A stretch of DNA of 63,409 bases from Gemmatimonadota bacterium (GCA_029879725.1 JAOUPR010000007.1:1-63409), one strand, 5' to 3'. Positions 1 to 8,926 are shown, counted from the stretch's first letter. The notes: generated by a model from the sequence alone, not told the origin. Numbers and translations: made by a program.

Positions 1-207
1 ACTCATGAGCCTTTCCCCCTTCCACAGGATCCCGACACGCGACCGGACCACTCCCCTACCGGCAGAGACGAGGGAGGCAAACTAGTGCGGCTCGTCCAGG
101 GTGTCACGGCCCGGCGGCGTCCACCCCAAGGGACACAGGGGCCGAAAGCACGGATGCCCCGGACTCACGAGGGAGACCGGGGCATCCAGGGTCATCGGCA
201 GAGCCGC

Positions 208-642
208 TCACTTCTTCTTGGACGTCTTCTTCTTCTTGCGGGGCTTCCTGCCCTGGTTGGGGTGCTCCAGATGGGTCCACGTCTCTCCACGCCGAAGCAT
301 GTAGATCGTGCTGGGGGATACCCCGAGCTCACGGGCCCACTCGGCCCCCGAGCTACCCCATCGGTCGGATTCCTCGTCCCAATCGTCCAGCACGGCCTTG
401 GCGGCCGCGTCGGAGATCTGGGCATGGGGAGAGTTCTCTCCCCGGAGCCAGACATTGGAGCCATACCACCGATCCACCTGCTGAATGGGACCACCGAGGT
501 TCCTGCCGGTGTGTCCCAGACAATAGTGGCGGACCTGATCAACGGAGTACTTCCTGTACTTCCGTGCGATCTCGGCGTACAGGTAGCCCTCCTCGGCCAT
601 TTCTCGCCATTGTACGACGAGTTCGGCAGGGGGCTTGGGCAT
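208..642 (-). CDS. Tandem helix-turn-helix protein with lysine-rich tail
   Basis: A 144-residue protein of unknown role. Two helix-turn-helix-like segments can be seen: residues about 18-40 (EIARKYRKYSVDQVRHY) and about 101-120 (WARELGVSPSTIYMLRRG, followed by ETW). The second resembles the small DNA-binding modules at the ends of phage proteins and homing endonucleases. The last 14 residues contain ten Lys/Arg, a histone-H1-like basic tail. The start is supported by AAGGAGGG about eight bases upstream of the ATG. It stands alone, transcribed away from the left edge, with MsrA next upstream on the same strand. DNA binding is inferred from the motifs. No nuclease or integrase residues were recognised. 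Confidence 0.7.
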   Translation of the reverse strand: MPKPPAELVVQWREMAEEGYLYAEIARKYRKYSVDQVRHYCLGHTGRNLGGPIQQVDRWYGSNVWLRGENSPHAQISDAAAKAVLDDWDEESDRWGSSGAEWARELGVSPSTIYMLRRGETWTHLEHPNQGRKPRKKKKTSKKK

Positions 643-719
643 GCGCGCACCCTCCTTCTCAGAGTGTTGGAGTTATTGGAATTGCGCACTTATACCTCTT
701 AACCTGCGTAAGTTCCATC

Positions 720-1274
720 CTACGGCGATTCCACGATCCGGTGAGCGAACCTCCTGCGGAGTGCGAGCACTTTGGGTGCGATCACCACCCTGCAGTAGCC
801 CTGCCCGGGATTCCGGCGGAAGTACCCCTGATGGTAGTCTTCGGCGGCATGGAAATCTCCCAGGGGAGCCACTTCCGTCACGATGGGGTCGGGCCAGATC
901 TCCGCGGCGTTCAATTCCGCGATCACTTCGCGGGCTACGCGAAACTGCGAGTCCGAGTGGGTGAAGATCACCGATCGATACTGCGTCCCCACGTCCGCTC
1001 CCTGGCGATCCGGCGTGGTGGGATCGTGCACGGCGAAGAAGATCTCGAGGATGTCCCTGAGCGGGACGACGTCGGGACGGAAGGTGACTTGAACGACCTC
1101 CGCGTGCCCCGTGGTTCCCGAGCAGACCCGCTCGTACGAGGGGGCCGGCCATCGACCACCGGAGTAGCCCGATCGCACGCCCTCCACTCCACGGATCTCC
1201 TCGAAGACCGCTTCGATGCACCAGAAGCACCCGCCGCCCAGCGTTACCGTCTCCGTGTTGGCCGAAGCCGACAT
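720..1274 (-). CDS. msrA: Peptide-methionine (S)-S-oxide reductase MsrA
   Basis: Reduces methionine-S-sulfoxide in proteins and as free amino acid, using thioredoxin. The family hallmark GCFWCIEA lies at residues 15-22 with the catalytic cysteine at 16, and a second cysteine in the C-terminal GQGYC is placed to act as resolving cysteine. At 184 residues it is the usual single-domain length, with no fused MsrB and no signal peptide, so it is probably cytoplasmic. GGAGGAG precedes the ATG by a few bases. It is divergent from the cytochrome lipoprotein gene at 1396, and the two share an AT-rich promoter region. Confidence 0.95.
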   Translation of the reverse strand: MSASANTETVTLGGGCFWCIEAVFEEIRGVEGVRSGYSGGRWPAPSYERVCSGTTGHAEVVQVTFRPDVVPLRDILEIFFAVHDPTTPDRQGADVGTQYRSVIFTHSDSQFRVAREVIAELNAAEIWPDPIVTEVAPLGDFHAAEDYHQGYFRRNPGQGYCRVVIAPKVLALRRRFAHRIVESP

Positions 1275-1304
1275 CCGTCTCCTCCCGCGCGCGTGGAATA
1301 CCCG

Positions 1305-1318
1305 TACATATTATCTTT
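1305..1318. promoter_or_regulatory. AT-rich island, putative divergent promoter
   Basis: The only AT-rich patch (tacatattatcttt) in the 121-base gap between the divergent starts of msrA (1274) and the cytochrome lipoprotein (1396). It contains -10-like hexamers on both strands, but no convincing -35 element. Position and composition are the only support. Confidence 0.3.
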
Positions 1319-1395
1319 CCCAGGCAGGTACAAGGCCCTCCCGCTCCACATCGCCGGTGCGTCCGTCGCCACCGGCACACGAAAAGGAGCATGCC

Positions 1396-2106
1396 GTGGA
1401 CACCTCCGCATCCACCCTCCGCCCCATCGCTCCGGGACTCGCGGCGCTCTTCGTGGTCGTCGCGCTCACGGACTGCGCTTCGGCTCCGACCTCAGGCAAC
1501 ACGTTACCCGCACACATGTACGCGCACTACCGTCAGGTGGGGGAGATCCAGACGGCCGTGATCCGCGGTGAGATGGAGTCGGTCCGGCAGCCGGCACGCT
1601 GGCTGGCCACCCACGAGGATCACCCCGACCTTCCCCGGGGAGTCCTGAGCCCCATGGACGAGCTCCGGCGCGAGGCCCGGCGGGTGGAGATCAGCACGAC
1701 GCTGGAGGAGGCCGCGCTGGGCGCCGCCGCCCTGGGCGCCACCTGTGGAACGTGCCACGAGGCCGCGGGCGCCGGCCCGAGGCTCGAGGTCCGATCCATG
1801 CCGGCCAGGGGGATGGACACCCAGGGTCACATGCTTCGCCACCTGTGGGCGGCGGATCGGATGTGGGAAGGCTTGATCGGCCCCTCGGACGAGACGTGGA
1901 TGGCGGGCGCGGTGGCCCTCTCGGAAGCGCCCCTGCATCTGGAGGGTGGGGCCGAAGCGCCGGGCGAGGTTTCCCGTCTCGCGGCGGAGGTCCACACCCT
2001 GGGCACGGAAGCCCACCGGACACGGGATCATTCCCGGCGAGCCGGCATCTACGGACGGTTGCTGGCCACCTGCAGTCGCTGCCACACCCTCCTGGAAGTG
2101 AGTTGA
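1396..2106 (+). CDS. Duplicated c-type cytochrome lipoprotein (two CXXCH motifs)
   Basis: A 236-residue predicted lipoprotein from a GTG start with AAAAGGAGC seven bases upstream. The frame is open further upstream, but that part does not look like protein. An N-terminal hydrophobic stretch ends in a lipobox-like ALTDC. Two haem c attachment motifs are present, CGTCH near the middle and CSRCH at the C-terminus. Each ends a helical segment of roughly 100 residues that begins with a similar H-M-x-x-H motif, so the protein looks like an internal duplication of a cytochrome c-prime-like four-helix domain. The likely role is extracytoplasmic electron transfer or gas/redox sensing; the partner is unknown. 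It converges on the small membrane protein gene ending at 2108. Confidence 0.75.
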   Translation: MDTSASTLRPIAPGLAALFVVVALTDCASAPTSGNTLPAHMYAHYRQVGEIQTAVIRGEMESVRQPARWLATHEDHPDLPRGVLSPMDELRREARRVEISTTLEEAALGAAALGATCGTCHEAAGAGPRLEVRSMPARGMDTQGHMLRHLWAADRMWEGLIGPSDETWMAGAVALSEAPLHLEGGAEAPGEVSRLAAEVHTLGTEAHRTRDHSRRAGIYGRLLATCSRCHTLLEVS

Positions 2107-2107
2107 A

Positions 2108-2461
2108 TCAGGGTTTTCTCCTCACCGCCGCCGCCACGATCCCCAAGAGCGCCATCACCGCGATGGCGACGTACACGAGGGAAACCCCTTCCCCGGGGAA
2201 TCCGCCCGGCGACCGGGCCATGGCCAACCCCAGCGCCAGCGCGAACAGGAGGGCACCCACGATGACCGCGAGGACCATGGGCGCCGGGCTGCCGCCGGGG
2301 AGGGACGAACCGACGAGCCGCAGGGCCTGCTTGACGTCATCCGTGGAAAGATCCCGGCGCTGTCCCCGGTACTCCTGGATGGCCTGGGCCAGGCGGGAAG
2401 CCAACTCCCGTGCCTGGATGGAGGGTTCCCTGGGGGGTTGTGGCACCACCGGCACGAACAT
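2108..2461 (-). CDS. Small two-TM membrane protein
   Basis: A 117-residue protein with an amphipathic N-terminal half (about 15-55, RELASRLAQAIQEYRGQRRD) and two hydrophobic segments (about 61-82 and 94-113), ending in a short basic tail. AGGAGG lies seven bases upstream of the chosen ATG. The N-terminal part suggests a helix that could contact a partner, but I do not recognise the family. The upstream neighbour on the same strand is a GNAT acetyltransferase, 50 bases away, so the two may be cotranscribed. Confidence 0.7.
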   Translation of the reverse strand: MFVPVVPQPPREPSIQARELASRLAQAIQEYRGQRRDLSTDDVKQALRLVGSSLPGGSPAPMVLAVIVGALLFALALGLAMARSPGGFPGEGVSLVYVAIAVMALLGIVAAAVRRKP

Positions 2462-2511
2462 CACGATACCTCCTGGATGGGAGAACGGAGGGAGGGTGAC
2501 GGGAGTACGTC

Positions 2512-3363
2512 TCAGGCGACGTCCTCGTTCATCGGCGTGAAGGTGAAGTCCGCCGAGGTGCCCCGGTACTCGTACCCGAGTCGCCGGTAGATCCGATTGG
2601 AGGTGGGGTTGTCCGGATCGGTGTAGAGAACGCAGTGATCCATGCCGGCGTCGAGGAGGAGCCGTGAGATCCGGGCCACGCAGGTGGACGCGTACCCGTA
2701 GCGCCGAGCCTCCGGAGGGGTGTACACGAACCCGATGCGCGCCCCGTGGGGCGTTCGCCCCGAGGCCACCGCCATGGTGACGGGGACCGAGTCGACCCAC
2801 ACGAAGACGTCTCCGGCCGGGAGCCATCGCGAGACCAGCTCCGACGGACTCCCGATGCTGTGGTGCGTCTCCCTCATGAACTCCCCGGTCCATGCGGTGA
2901 GGATCTCCCGGTGGGCTTCGCCCGCGACCTCCAGACGGCCGGGCGCCGGCCGCTCGGGCTCCACCAGTTCCGTGAGGGAGTGGAAGTGCATCCGCATGGT
3001 CGCCTTTCCCTTCGCTCCCGTGGCCGTGCCCCACACCCCGGCGAAGGCCTCGGCCGCGGACTCGGGGCCGAACACGGCCGGCACGACCATCCCCGCCCCG
3101 GCCAGGTCCTCCGCCAGACGGGCAGCGGCCGCGGACGGCATGGCGGTGAGCGCGAGGCGATCACCGGGAACCAGGAGTCCACACCCCTCGATGCCGTCGT
3201 CCGACTCCACCAGCGCGAAGGTCATTCCAGGAGGAAGCTCCGGCATGGCCCTCGCCGCGCACACCATCCCGTAGACCAGGTTGTGGTCCACCTCGTGACG
3301 GAGAAGCCACTCCTCCGCGACCGCGTGGAACTCCTCGACCCCGGTGAATGTCCTGACGCGCAC
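2512..3363 (-). CDS. GNAT family N-acetyltransferase
   Basis: A 283-residue protein whose C-terminal third is a standard GNAT fold: the acetyl-CoA loop in EARRYGYASTCVARI and the final helix/strand in NPTSNRIYRRLGYEYRG. The N-terminal half (around MTFALVESDDGIEGC) looks like a degenerate second GNAT-like lobe, as in tandem-lobe enzymes. The start is taken as GTG, 12 bases after the upstream threonine aldolase stop, with GAGGG before it. Longer in-frame extensions would run into that gene. Substrate unknown; an amino-acid derivative is plausible given the neighbour, but that is a guess. Confidence 0.8.
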   Translation of the reverse strand: MRVRTFTGVEEFHAVAEEWLLRHEVDHNLVYGMVCAARAMPELPPGMTFALVESDDGIEGCGLLVPGDRLALTAMPSAAAARLAEDLAGAGMVVPAVFGPESAAEAFAGVWGTATGAKGKATMRMHFHSLTELVEPERPAPGRLEVAGEAHREILTAWTGEFMRETHHSIGSPSELVSRWLPAGDVFVWVDSVPVTMAVASGRTPHGARIGFVYTPPEARRYGYASTCVARISRLLLDAGMDHCVLYTDPDNPTSNRIYRRLGYEYRGTSADFTFTPMNEDVA

Positions 3364-3374
3364 GGGACCGTCCC

Positions 3375-4415
3375 TCAGGCCCCGGCCAGCACGTCGGCCA
3401 TGACGGCCAGCGCGGTGAGCACGTCCTCCGCGCCCACGTCGAGATGGGTCACCGCGCGCACGCCGTGCTCTCCGCCGGGAAGCAAGTGGACCCCGCGCTC
3501 GAAGCATCCGTCCACGAAGTCTCCGGCCCGCATGGCCGTCACCTGGAAGCGCACGATGTTGGTCTGCACCCGCCGGACGTCGATGTCCACCCCGTCGAGC
3601 TCCGCCAGCCCCTCGGCGAGGCGCCGGGCATGAACGAGGTCGTCCCCGAGACGTTCACGGTGGTGGTCGAGGGCGAAGAGGGCCCCGGCGGCCAGGATTC
3701 CCGCCTGGCGGAATCCTCCACCGTACTGCTGCTTGAACCTGCGCGCCCGGGCGATCAGCGGCTCGGAGCCGACGAGAGCCGACCCCACCGGCGCCCCCAG
3801 CCCTTTGCTGAAGCAGACGCTGATGGTGTCGAACGGTTCAGCGAACACCCGCTCCTCGATCCCGGAGCCCGCGGTGGCGTGCCAGATCCGGGCTCCGTCC
3901 AGGTGGGTCACCAGACCCCGGGTGCGGGCCACGTCGGTGACCGCCCGCAATTCCTCCAGCGGCCAGATCACGCCGCCGCCCACGTTGTGGGTGTTCTCCA
4001 CGCAGAGAAGGCGTGGAGACGGCATGAGATGCCCGGGATTGAAGCGGTGGGGTGGCTCGAACTGGGCCTCCACCTCGGCGGCGGAGAAGATCCCGTTCTT
4101 CCCGTCGAGCCCCCGGATGGTCAGGCCCGACAGGGCCGCGGCGCCGCCGCCTTCGTTGAGCACGATGTGCGACCCCCGGTCCATGAGGATGAGATCCCCG
4201 GGCTCGGTGTGGGTGCGAAGCGCCAACTGGTTGGACATGGTACCGGTGGGGACGAACATGGCGGCCTCCTTCCCCAGATCGGCGGCCACGCGGGCCTCCA
4301 ACTCCAGGACCGTGGGGTCTTCGCCGTACACGTCGTCTCCCACCACCGCCGTCGCCATGGCCTCCCGCATGGCCCGCGTCGGCCGCGTGACCGTGTCACT
4401 GCGCAGATCGATCAC
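3375..4415 (-). CDS. ltaE: Low-specificity L-threonine aldolase
   Basis: A PLP enzyme of fold type I that splits L-threonine or L-allo-threonine into glycine and acetaldehyde. With the GTG start used here the protein begins (M)[12 protein letters not shown], matching the classic N-terminus of the family. The PLP lysine lies in [12 protein letters not shown] (about residue 204), and the cofactor aspartate in HLDGARIW (about 173). The usual glycine-rich and NTHN motifs are present. AGGAGG sits six bases before this GTG, whereas the upstream in-frame ATGs at 4436 and 4478 lack such a site. Length 346 residues, normal. It is followed after 11 bases by the GNAT gene, so the two probably form an operon. 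Confidence 0.9.
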   Translation of the reverse strand: MIDLRSDTVTRPTRAMREAMATAVVGDDVYGEDPTVLELEARVAADLGKEAAMFVPTGTMSNQLALRTHTEPGDLILMDRGSHIVLNEGGGAAALSGLTIRGLDGKNGIFSAAEVEAQFEPPHRFNPGHLMPSPRLLCVENTHNVGGGVIWPLEELRAVTDVARTRGLVTHLDGARIWHATAGSGIEERVFAEPFDTISVCFSKGLGAPVGSALVGSEPLIARARRFKQQYGGGFRQAGILAAGALFALDHHRERLGDDLVHARRLAEGLAELDGVDIDVRRVQTNIVRFQVTAMRAGDFVDGCFERGVHLLPGGEHGVRAVTHLDVGAEDVLTALAVMADVLAGA

Positions 4416-4546
4416 TCCTCTCCTCCTCTGGTTCATCCCCTCGCGCCGGGAAGACGGAACAGCTTCCGTGCCCCCCATTCGAACCCGACTTCACGGAGAG
4501 TCGTGGGGGAAGTGCCGTCGGGCAAGGTAGCCGGGCGCCACTCGGC

Positions 4547-5509
4547 TCATCCCGCGGCCGGAGGGAGGAGCGCGGTGCGAAGGTCGCGAACGCGGGCCAC
4601 TCCCACGCGGCAGCACCCCCCGACGATCCGGGCCCCCCGTCGAACCCAGGCCGCTCCCTCCGCCACCGGATCGACACCGTCCGCGCGCGGCACCCAACGC
4701 TTCCCGGCGGGGACGTACTCCTCTCCCGAATTGGGGTACACGATGACCGGGACGTCACTCCCCCCTGTCAGGATCTCCAGCAGTCCCGGAACCCACTCGG
4801 GACGTACGCAGTTGACCCCCAGTGCCGCCACCCGCTCCACTCCCCGGAAAAGCCCCAACACGTCGGACAGGGGAGTGCCGTCACCGAGATGGCCGTCGTC
4901 CCTGCAGGTGAAGCTGAACCACGCCCACCGGTGGGGCGTGTCGTGGAGGAGCCCGAGGAGGGCCTCCGCCTCCGCCACCGCGGGGATGGTCTCGCAGGCC
5001 AGGAGGTCGGCCGGGCCGGCCGCCAGGATCTCCCATCGCCATCGATGGAACTCCTGGAGGCGCGGGACGGAGAGCCCGTAGTCTCCACGGTACTCGGATC
5101 CGTCCGCCAGGGCGGCCCCGTACGGACCGATGCTCGCGGCAACCAGGGGAGGGAGCCGGCCTTCCCGGCATCCTCCCTCCTCGAGGAACGATTCCCGCGC
5201 GTCCATGGCCAGATCCGTGGACCGGCGCAGGACGGCCACGGCTTCGTCGGGAGGGACTCCGGCGGCGAGGAGTCCATCGCGACTCACCTGATACGACGAG
5301 GTGATGATGCAGTCGGCTCCCGCGGCCAGGTACTCCTCGTGCGCCTTCCGGACCGCGTGGGGCCGTTCGAGGAGAATCTTCGCGGACCAGAGCGGGTGGT
5401 CCAGATCGTGGCCGGCGTCCTCCAGGGCGGTGGACAACCCTCCGTCCAGCACGGCCACCCCCTGTGAGGCGAAGAACGGCTCGAACGGATTGGACCATCG
5501 ATGGCTCAC
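4547..5509 (-). CDS. mmuM: Homocysteine S-methyltransferase
   Basis: Transfers a methyl group from S-methylmethionine or a similar donor to homocysteine, making methionine. The zinc-binding cysteines are visible: one in LGVNCVRPEW and the paired GGCC near the C-terminus. N-terminal GVAVLDGGLSTALE and CIITSSYQ are typical of the family. From the GTG at 5509 (AAGAGG six bases upstream) it is 320 residues, close to the E. coli MmuM length. An in-frame ATG at 5569 would add 20 residues. It is divergent from the cyclophilin gene at 5666. Confidence 0.9.
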   Translation of the reverse strand: MSHRWSNPFEPFFASQGVAVLDGGLSTALEDAGHDLDHPLWSAKILLERPHAVRKAHEEYLAAGADCIITSSYQVSRDGLLAAGVPPDEAVAVLRRSTDLAMDARESFLEEGGCREGRLPPLVAASIGPYGAALADGSEYRGDYGLSVPRLQEFHRWRWEILAAGPADLLACETIPAVAEAEALLGLLHDTPHRWAWFSFTCRDDGHLGDGTPLSDVLGLFRGVERVAALGVNCVRPEWVPGLLEILTGGSDVPVIVYPNSGEEYVPAGKRWVPRADGVDPVAEGAAWVRRGARIVGGCCRVGVARVRDLRTALLPPAAG

Positions 5510-5665
5510 AGAGAACCTCTTCGTTTCGAGACGTCCCACCCGGGCTTCCGTGTCAGGATAGCACGCCATCCCGGACGTGGAACAGGAATCCGACTGGCGC
5601 GCCGGCGTCGCGTTGGCCAGCTTTTCCCCCCGATCGGCTCCACCTGGGAATGGGAGAACGGAACG

Positions 5666-6349
5666 ATGGAATGGTTGAATCGGTCCCGCGGCGGGGCCCT
5701 GGTCATGGCCTGCGCGCTCATCGCCGTCGGGTGCGGAGGCGGGAGTGACGCGGATCCGCCCGCGGAAGCCCCCAGCCCCCTCTTCTTCCCCAAGCGGCTC
5801 ACCGAGACCGCCCCAGCGGTCTTCCGGGCACGGTTCGAGACCACGGCCGGGACCTTCGTGGTGGAGGTCCACCGAGAGTGGGCGCCCCATGGAGCCGACC
5901 GGTTCTACAACCTCGTCCGGAACGGGTACTACGACGACACCCGCGTCTACCGCGTGCTCGACGGATTCCTGGCCCAATTCGGGATCCACGGCGATCCCCG
6001 GATCAACGTGGTGTGGCGCAACTCCATCATCGTGGACGACCCGGTCACTGAATCCAACGTCCGGGGACGCGTGAGCTTCGCCAAGGGTGGTCCCAACTCC
6101 CGCACCACGGAGGTGTTCGTGAGCTACCGCGACAACGCCGACCTGGACGGGCGGGGATTCGCGCCCTTCGGCGAGGTGGTGGAGGGAATGGACGTGGTGG
6201 ACGCGTTCCACTCCGGGTACGGCGACGGGCCGCCGCGCGGGGAGGGGCCCTACGCCGCTCGCGCCCAGGCCCTGGGAAATCCGTATTTCGACGAGGACTT
6301 CCCGGAACTGGACCGCATCATCAGCGCGTCGGTGAGCCCCGGCGGCTGA
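5666..6349 (+). CDS. Cyclophilin-type peptidyl-prolyl isomerase lipoprotein
   Basis: A 227-residue lipoprotein: a hydrophobic stretch ends in AVGC about 25 residues in, followed by a Gly/Ser/Pro linker. The cyclophilin domain starts at FETTAGTFVVEVHREWAP and includes NLVRNGYYDDTRVYRVLDGF, GRVSFAKGGPNSRTTEVFVS and the closing FGEVVEGMDVVD. It should catalyse proline isomerisation during folding of exported proteins at the membrane. Some canonical active-site residues differ: the usual F-x-x-Q-x-G appears as FLAQFGIHGD, and the MAR region as SFAKGG. The ATG is preceded by GGGAGAACGGAACG; the frame is open further upstream without a better start. Confidence 0.85.
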   Translation: MEWLNRSRGGALVMACALIAVGCGGGSDADPPAEAPSPLFFPKRLTETAPAVFRARFETTAGTFVVEVHREWAPHGADRFYNLVRNGYYDDTRVYRVLDGFLAQFGIHGDPRINVVWRNSIIVDDPVTESNVRGRVSFAKGGPNSRTTEVFVSYRDNADLDGRGFAPFGEVVEGMDVVDAFHSGYGDGPPRGEGPYAARAQALGNPYFDEDFPELDRIISASVSPGG

Positions 6350-6415
6350 CCGGCGACCCGCGAGGGAGGGTGGCCCGCCCGTTGCGGCGAGCCCTCCCAG
6401 TGTAGAAGGTGGTAG

Positions 6416-8014
6416 ATGACCTGGTCCATCCAACTCACGGTTTGGGCGCTCCCCACGCTCCTCGCGGTGCTCCTGGCCCTCCGGGACGCGGGGTACCTTT
6501 GGCCGAGGCGCCGGGAGTCGGGGGCGCTCGCCCTGGCGGTGCTCGCCACGGTCACGGGTGTCTGGTCGCTCCTGCACCTCGCGGGGATGGTGGGCACCTC
6601 CCGGGAGGTGCCCTGGATCCTCCTCCGGGGAGAGTTCATCCTCTCCGCCGGAGCCGTCGTCGCGTGGGCATGGTTCGCGCTGACCTTCTCGAGGAAGGCG
6701 AAGTCCCTACGGCGGCCGGCCATGGTCCTGGTCTACGCCGCGACGGCCTGGACGGTCTTCCTCTCTCTCCGCGCCGAATCCTTCCCGGCGCTGGCGGGGA
6801 GCCTCGGTCCTTCCCCGGCGGAGGACCCGGCGACGCCCCTCTACGGCCCCGGTGGGTGGTACTGGGTCCACGGAATCACGGGGATGGTGGTGGTCGTGAC
6901 CACCGGCTGGGTCGTGCTCCGGCACCTGCACCGCCGCGGCGGCGGGACCGTGGCGAAGGTCTCGGTTTCCGCGGCCGTCGCCGGGGTGGCAGTGGCCACC
7001 CTCACGGGGTTGGTGGACGCGGCGGACGGCGCCGTTTCCTACGTCCGGGATCCCGGCCCCTTCGTGTTCGCCACGGGGACGGCCATCGTCGTGTGGGGTC
7101 TCCTGCGGAGACGGCTCCGCGACATCGGTCCCGTGGCGCGGACCCTGGTCATGCTCGAGCTGAGGGACCCCATCGTGGTGCTGGACGGAAGGGGGCGGAT
7201 CGTGGATCTCAACCGCGCCGCCGAGGACGCCCTGGGGCTCAAGGTCTACGGCGACGTCCCCCTCCGCCTGGGAACGCTGTGGGCCCAGTCACGGAGTGAG
7301 CCGGGGCGCTCCGAGATCATCGCCCTCCCGGGTGGAGACGCGTCCGACGACTCCGCACACCGCAGCTTCGAGGTCACCGTCACCCCCCTGGACGACCGGG
7401 GAGCACCCGGACGCTCGGCGCTCCTTCTCCGTGACGTGACGGAACGGGAGGAGATGGCTCGCGAGTTGCGGGCCGCCACCACCGCCCTTCTGGAAGCCAA
7501 CCACGAGTTGGAGCGTCTGGCCAACACCGACTCCCTCACCGGGCTGGCCAACCGGCGCCACTTCATGGACGCGCTGCAGCAGGAGCTCGATCGGACCTCG
7601 CGCTACCAGCGACCCCTGACCCTACTCCTCCTGGATCTGGACCATTTCAAGAAGGTGAACGACACCCACGGCCACCCGGCCGGCGACGAGGTGCTTCGTG
7701 AAGCCGCCCGGGCGATCCTCTCCGTCTGCCGGGAGGTGGACACGGGCGCGCGGCTCGGTGGCGAGGAGATGGCCATCCTCCTCCCCGAAACCGACGCGGA
7801 AGGAGCCCTCACCGTGGCGGAACGACTCCGCAAGAAGATCTGGCAGACGCAGCACCGGTCGCCGGCGGGTGCCTCCTTCCGGATCACCACGAGCATCGGC
7901 GTCGCCACCACGGAGAAGGGGGGCACCACCGCCGAGACGCTGCTCCAGAGAGCCGACGAGGCGCTGTACGAGGCGAAGGAGGGCGGGCGTAACCAGGTGG
8001 TGACCGCCTCCTGA
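6416..8014 (+). CDS. Membrane diguanylate cyclase (7TM-PAS-GGDEF)
   Basis: A 532-residue protein likely to make cyclic di-GMP. About residues 1-225 hold some seven hydrophobic segments arranged like the N-terminal 7TM region of certain histidine kinases. Next is a PAS-like domain (about 240-345) and a short linker. The GGDEF domain starts at LANTDSLTGLANRRHFMDAL and contains LLLDLDHFKKVNDTHGH. The signature is GGEEM (about residue 447) rather than GGEEF, with the metal and substrate residues intact. REVD lies five residues upstream of it, the spacing expected of a product-inhibition I-site. No EAL domain. It is 66 bases after the cyclophilin gene. Confidence 0.92.
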   Translation: MTWSIQLTVWALPTLLAVLLALRDAGYLWPRRRESGALALAVLATVTGVWSLLHLAGMVGTSREVPWILLRGEFILSAGAVVAWAWFALTFSRKAKSLRRPAMVLVYAATAWTVFLSLRAESFPALAGSLGPSPAEDPATPLYGPGGWYWVHGITGMVVVVTTGWVVLRHLHRRGGGTVAKVSVSAAVAGVAVATLTGLVDAADGAVSYVRDPGPFVFATGTAIVVWGLLRRRLRDIGPVARTLVMLELRDPIVVLDGRGRIVDLNRAAEDALGLKVYGDVPLRLGTLWAQSRSEPGRSEIIALPGGDASDDSAHRSFEVTVTPLDDRGAPGRSALLLRDVTEREEMARELRAATTALLEANHELERLANTDSLTGLANRRHFMDALQQELDRTSRYQRPLTLLLLDLDHFKKVNDTHGHPAGDEVLREAARAILSVCREVDTGARLGGEEMAILLPETDAEGALTVAERLRKKIWQTQHRSPAGASFRITTSIGVATTEKGGTTAETLLQRADEALYEAKEGGRNQVVTAS

Positions 8015-8113
8015 CTGAAACCACCACGCGATCCGCGGGTATTCTGGAAAGCAATTTTCCACTCCCGCGCGCCGGATCCCCCATCCGGCCTTCCAGAACC
8101 GAGTGCGCCTACC

Positions 8114-8830
8114 ATGAACCACAACACGACCCCGTCCCCCCGAACCGCGAAGCATGGGCTCCTGGCCATGCTGACCCTGGCGACGTCCCTGCACCTTGCC
8201 GGATGCGCCACTCTCATGCCCGAAGGTGAAACGCAGGCCGAAGAGGGCGCCGTCATCGGCGCGGCCTCGGGCGCCGTCATCGGCGGGATCATCGGCAACC
8301 GCAGCGGCTCCACGGCCAAGGGCGCCATCCTCGGCGCCGTGGTCGGCGGCGCAGCCGGAGCGCTCATCGGCTCCCGCATGGACGAGCAGGCCGACGACCT
8401 GGAGTCTCGCCTGGAGAACGCGAAAGTGGAACGCGTCGGCGAAGGGATCCAGGTCACCTTCGACTCCGGACTCCTCTTCGGCTTCGACTCGTCGGACCTC
8501 CTTCCGGCATCTCGCGACAACCTCGCCCGTCTGGCGGCGAGCCTCCAGGACTACCCCGACACCGACGTGGTCATCATCGGCCACACCGACTCCCGGGGAA
8601 CCGATTCGTACAACCAGTCGCTCTCCGAGCGCCGGGCCCAGGTCGCGGCCAACCATCTGGTGGCCAGCGGACTGAGCGGCGCACGGGTGCGGCCGCTGGG
8701 GTTGGGCGAGACCGAGCCCGTGGCCTCGAACGAGACCGATGCGGGTCGTCAGGAGAACCGACGGGTGGAAGTCGCCATCTTCGCCAGCGAGGAATACCGC
8801 AAGCGGATGACGGGCGGCGAGGGGTTCTGA
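8114..8830 (+). CDS. OmpA-family lipoprotein with glycine zipper
   Basis: A 238-residue outer-membrane lipoprotein of the YiaD type. The signal peptide ends in HLAGC (Cys31). Residues about 45-90 form a glycine-zipper segment (AVIGAASGAVIGGIIGN and GAILGAVVGGAAGALIGS). From about 105 a C-terminal OmpA domain follows, with FGFDSSDLLPASRDNLARLA, GHTDSRGTDSYNQSLSERRA and RQENRRVEV, the residues expected to bind peptidoglycan diaminopimelate. It should link the outer membrane to the cell wall. Monocistronic, between the diguanylate cyclase and a converging protease gene. Confidence 0.93.
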   Translation: MNHNTTPSPRTAKHGLLAMLTLATSLHLAGCATLMPEGETQAEEGAVIGAASGAVIGGIIGNRSGSTAKGAILGAVVGGAAGALIGSRMDEQADDLESRLENAKVERVGEGIQVTFDSGLLFGFDSSDLLPASRDNLARLAASLQDYPDTDVVIIGHTDSRGTDSYNQSLSERRAQVAANHLVASGLSGARVRPLGLGETEPVASNETDAGRQENRRVEVAIFASEEYRKRMTGGEGF

Positions 8831-8886
8831 CCCCACCCGCTCTTCCGGTGGACGGACGTCCGCCGCGGAGTGAACGAGGGACCACG

Positions 8887-8915
8887 GCGGCCCCGGGGGA
8901 GCACCCCGGGGCCGC
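8887..8915. terminator. Perfect 12-bp GC hairpin between convergent genes
   Basis: The arms gcggccccgggg (8887-8898) and ccccggggccgc (8904-8915) are perfectly complementary around a five-base loop. The hairpin lies between the stops of the OmpA lipoprotein (8830) and the M50 protease (8927, minus). There is no T-run on either side, so it would be a non-canonical bidirectional terminator or an mRNA-end stabiliser. Confidence 0.6.
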
Positions 8916-8926
8916 TCGCGTTCGCG

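Noticed and set aside
1..207. Left-edge intergenic sequence as a tRNA or attachment site
   Set aside because: No cloverleaf, CCA end or direct repeat could be seen. Nothing was identified in this stretch.
213..236. CTT/TTC-rich simple repeat
   Set aside because: It encodes the lysine-rich tail of the minus-strand HTH protein, so no separate microsatellite function is needed.
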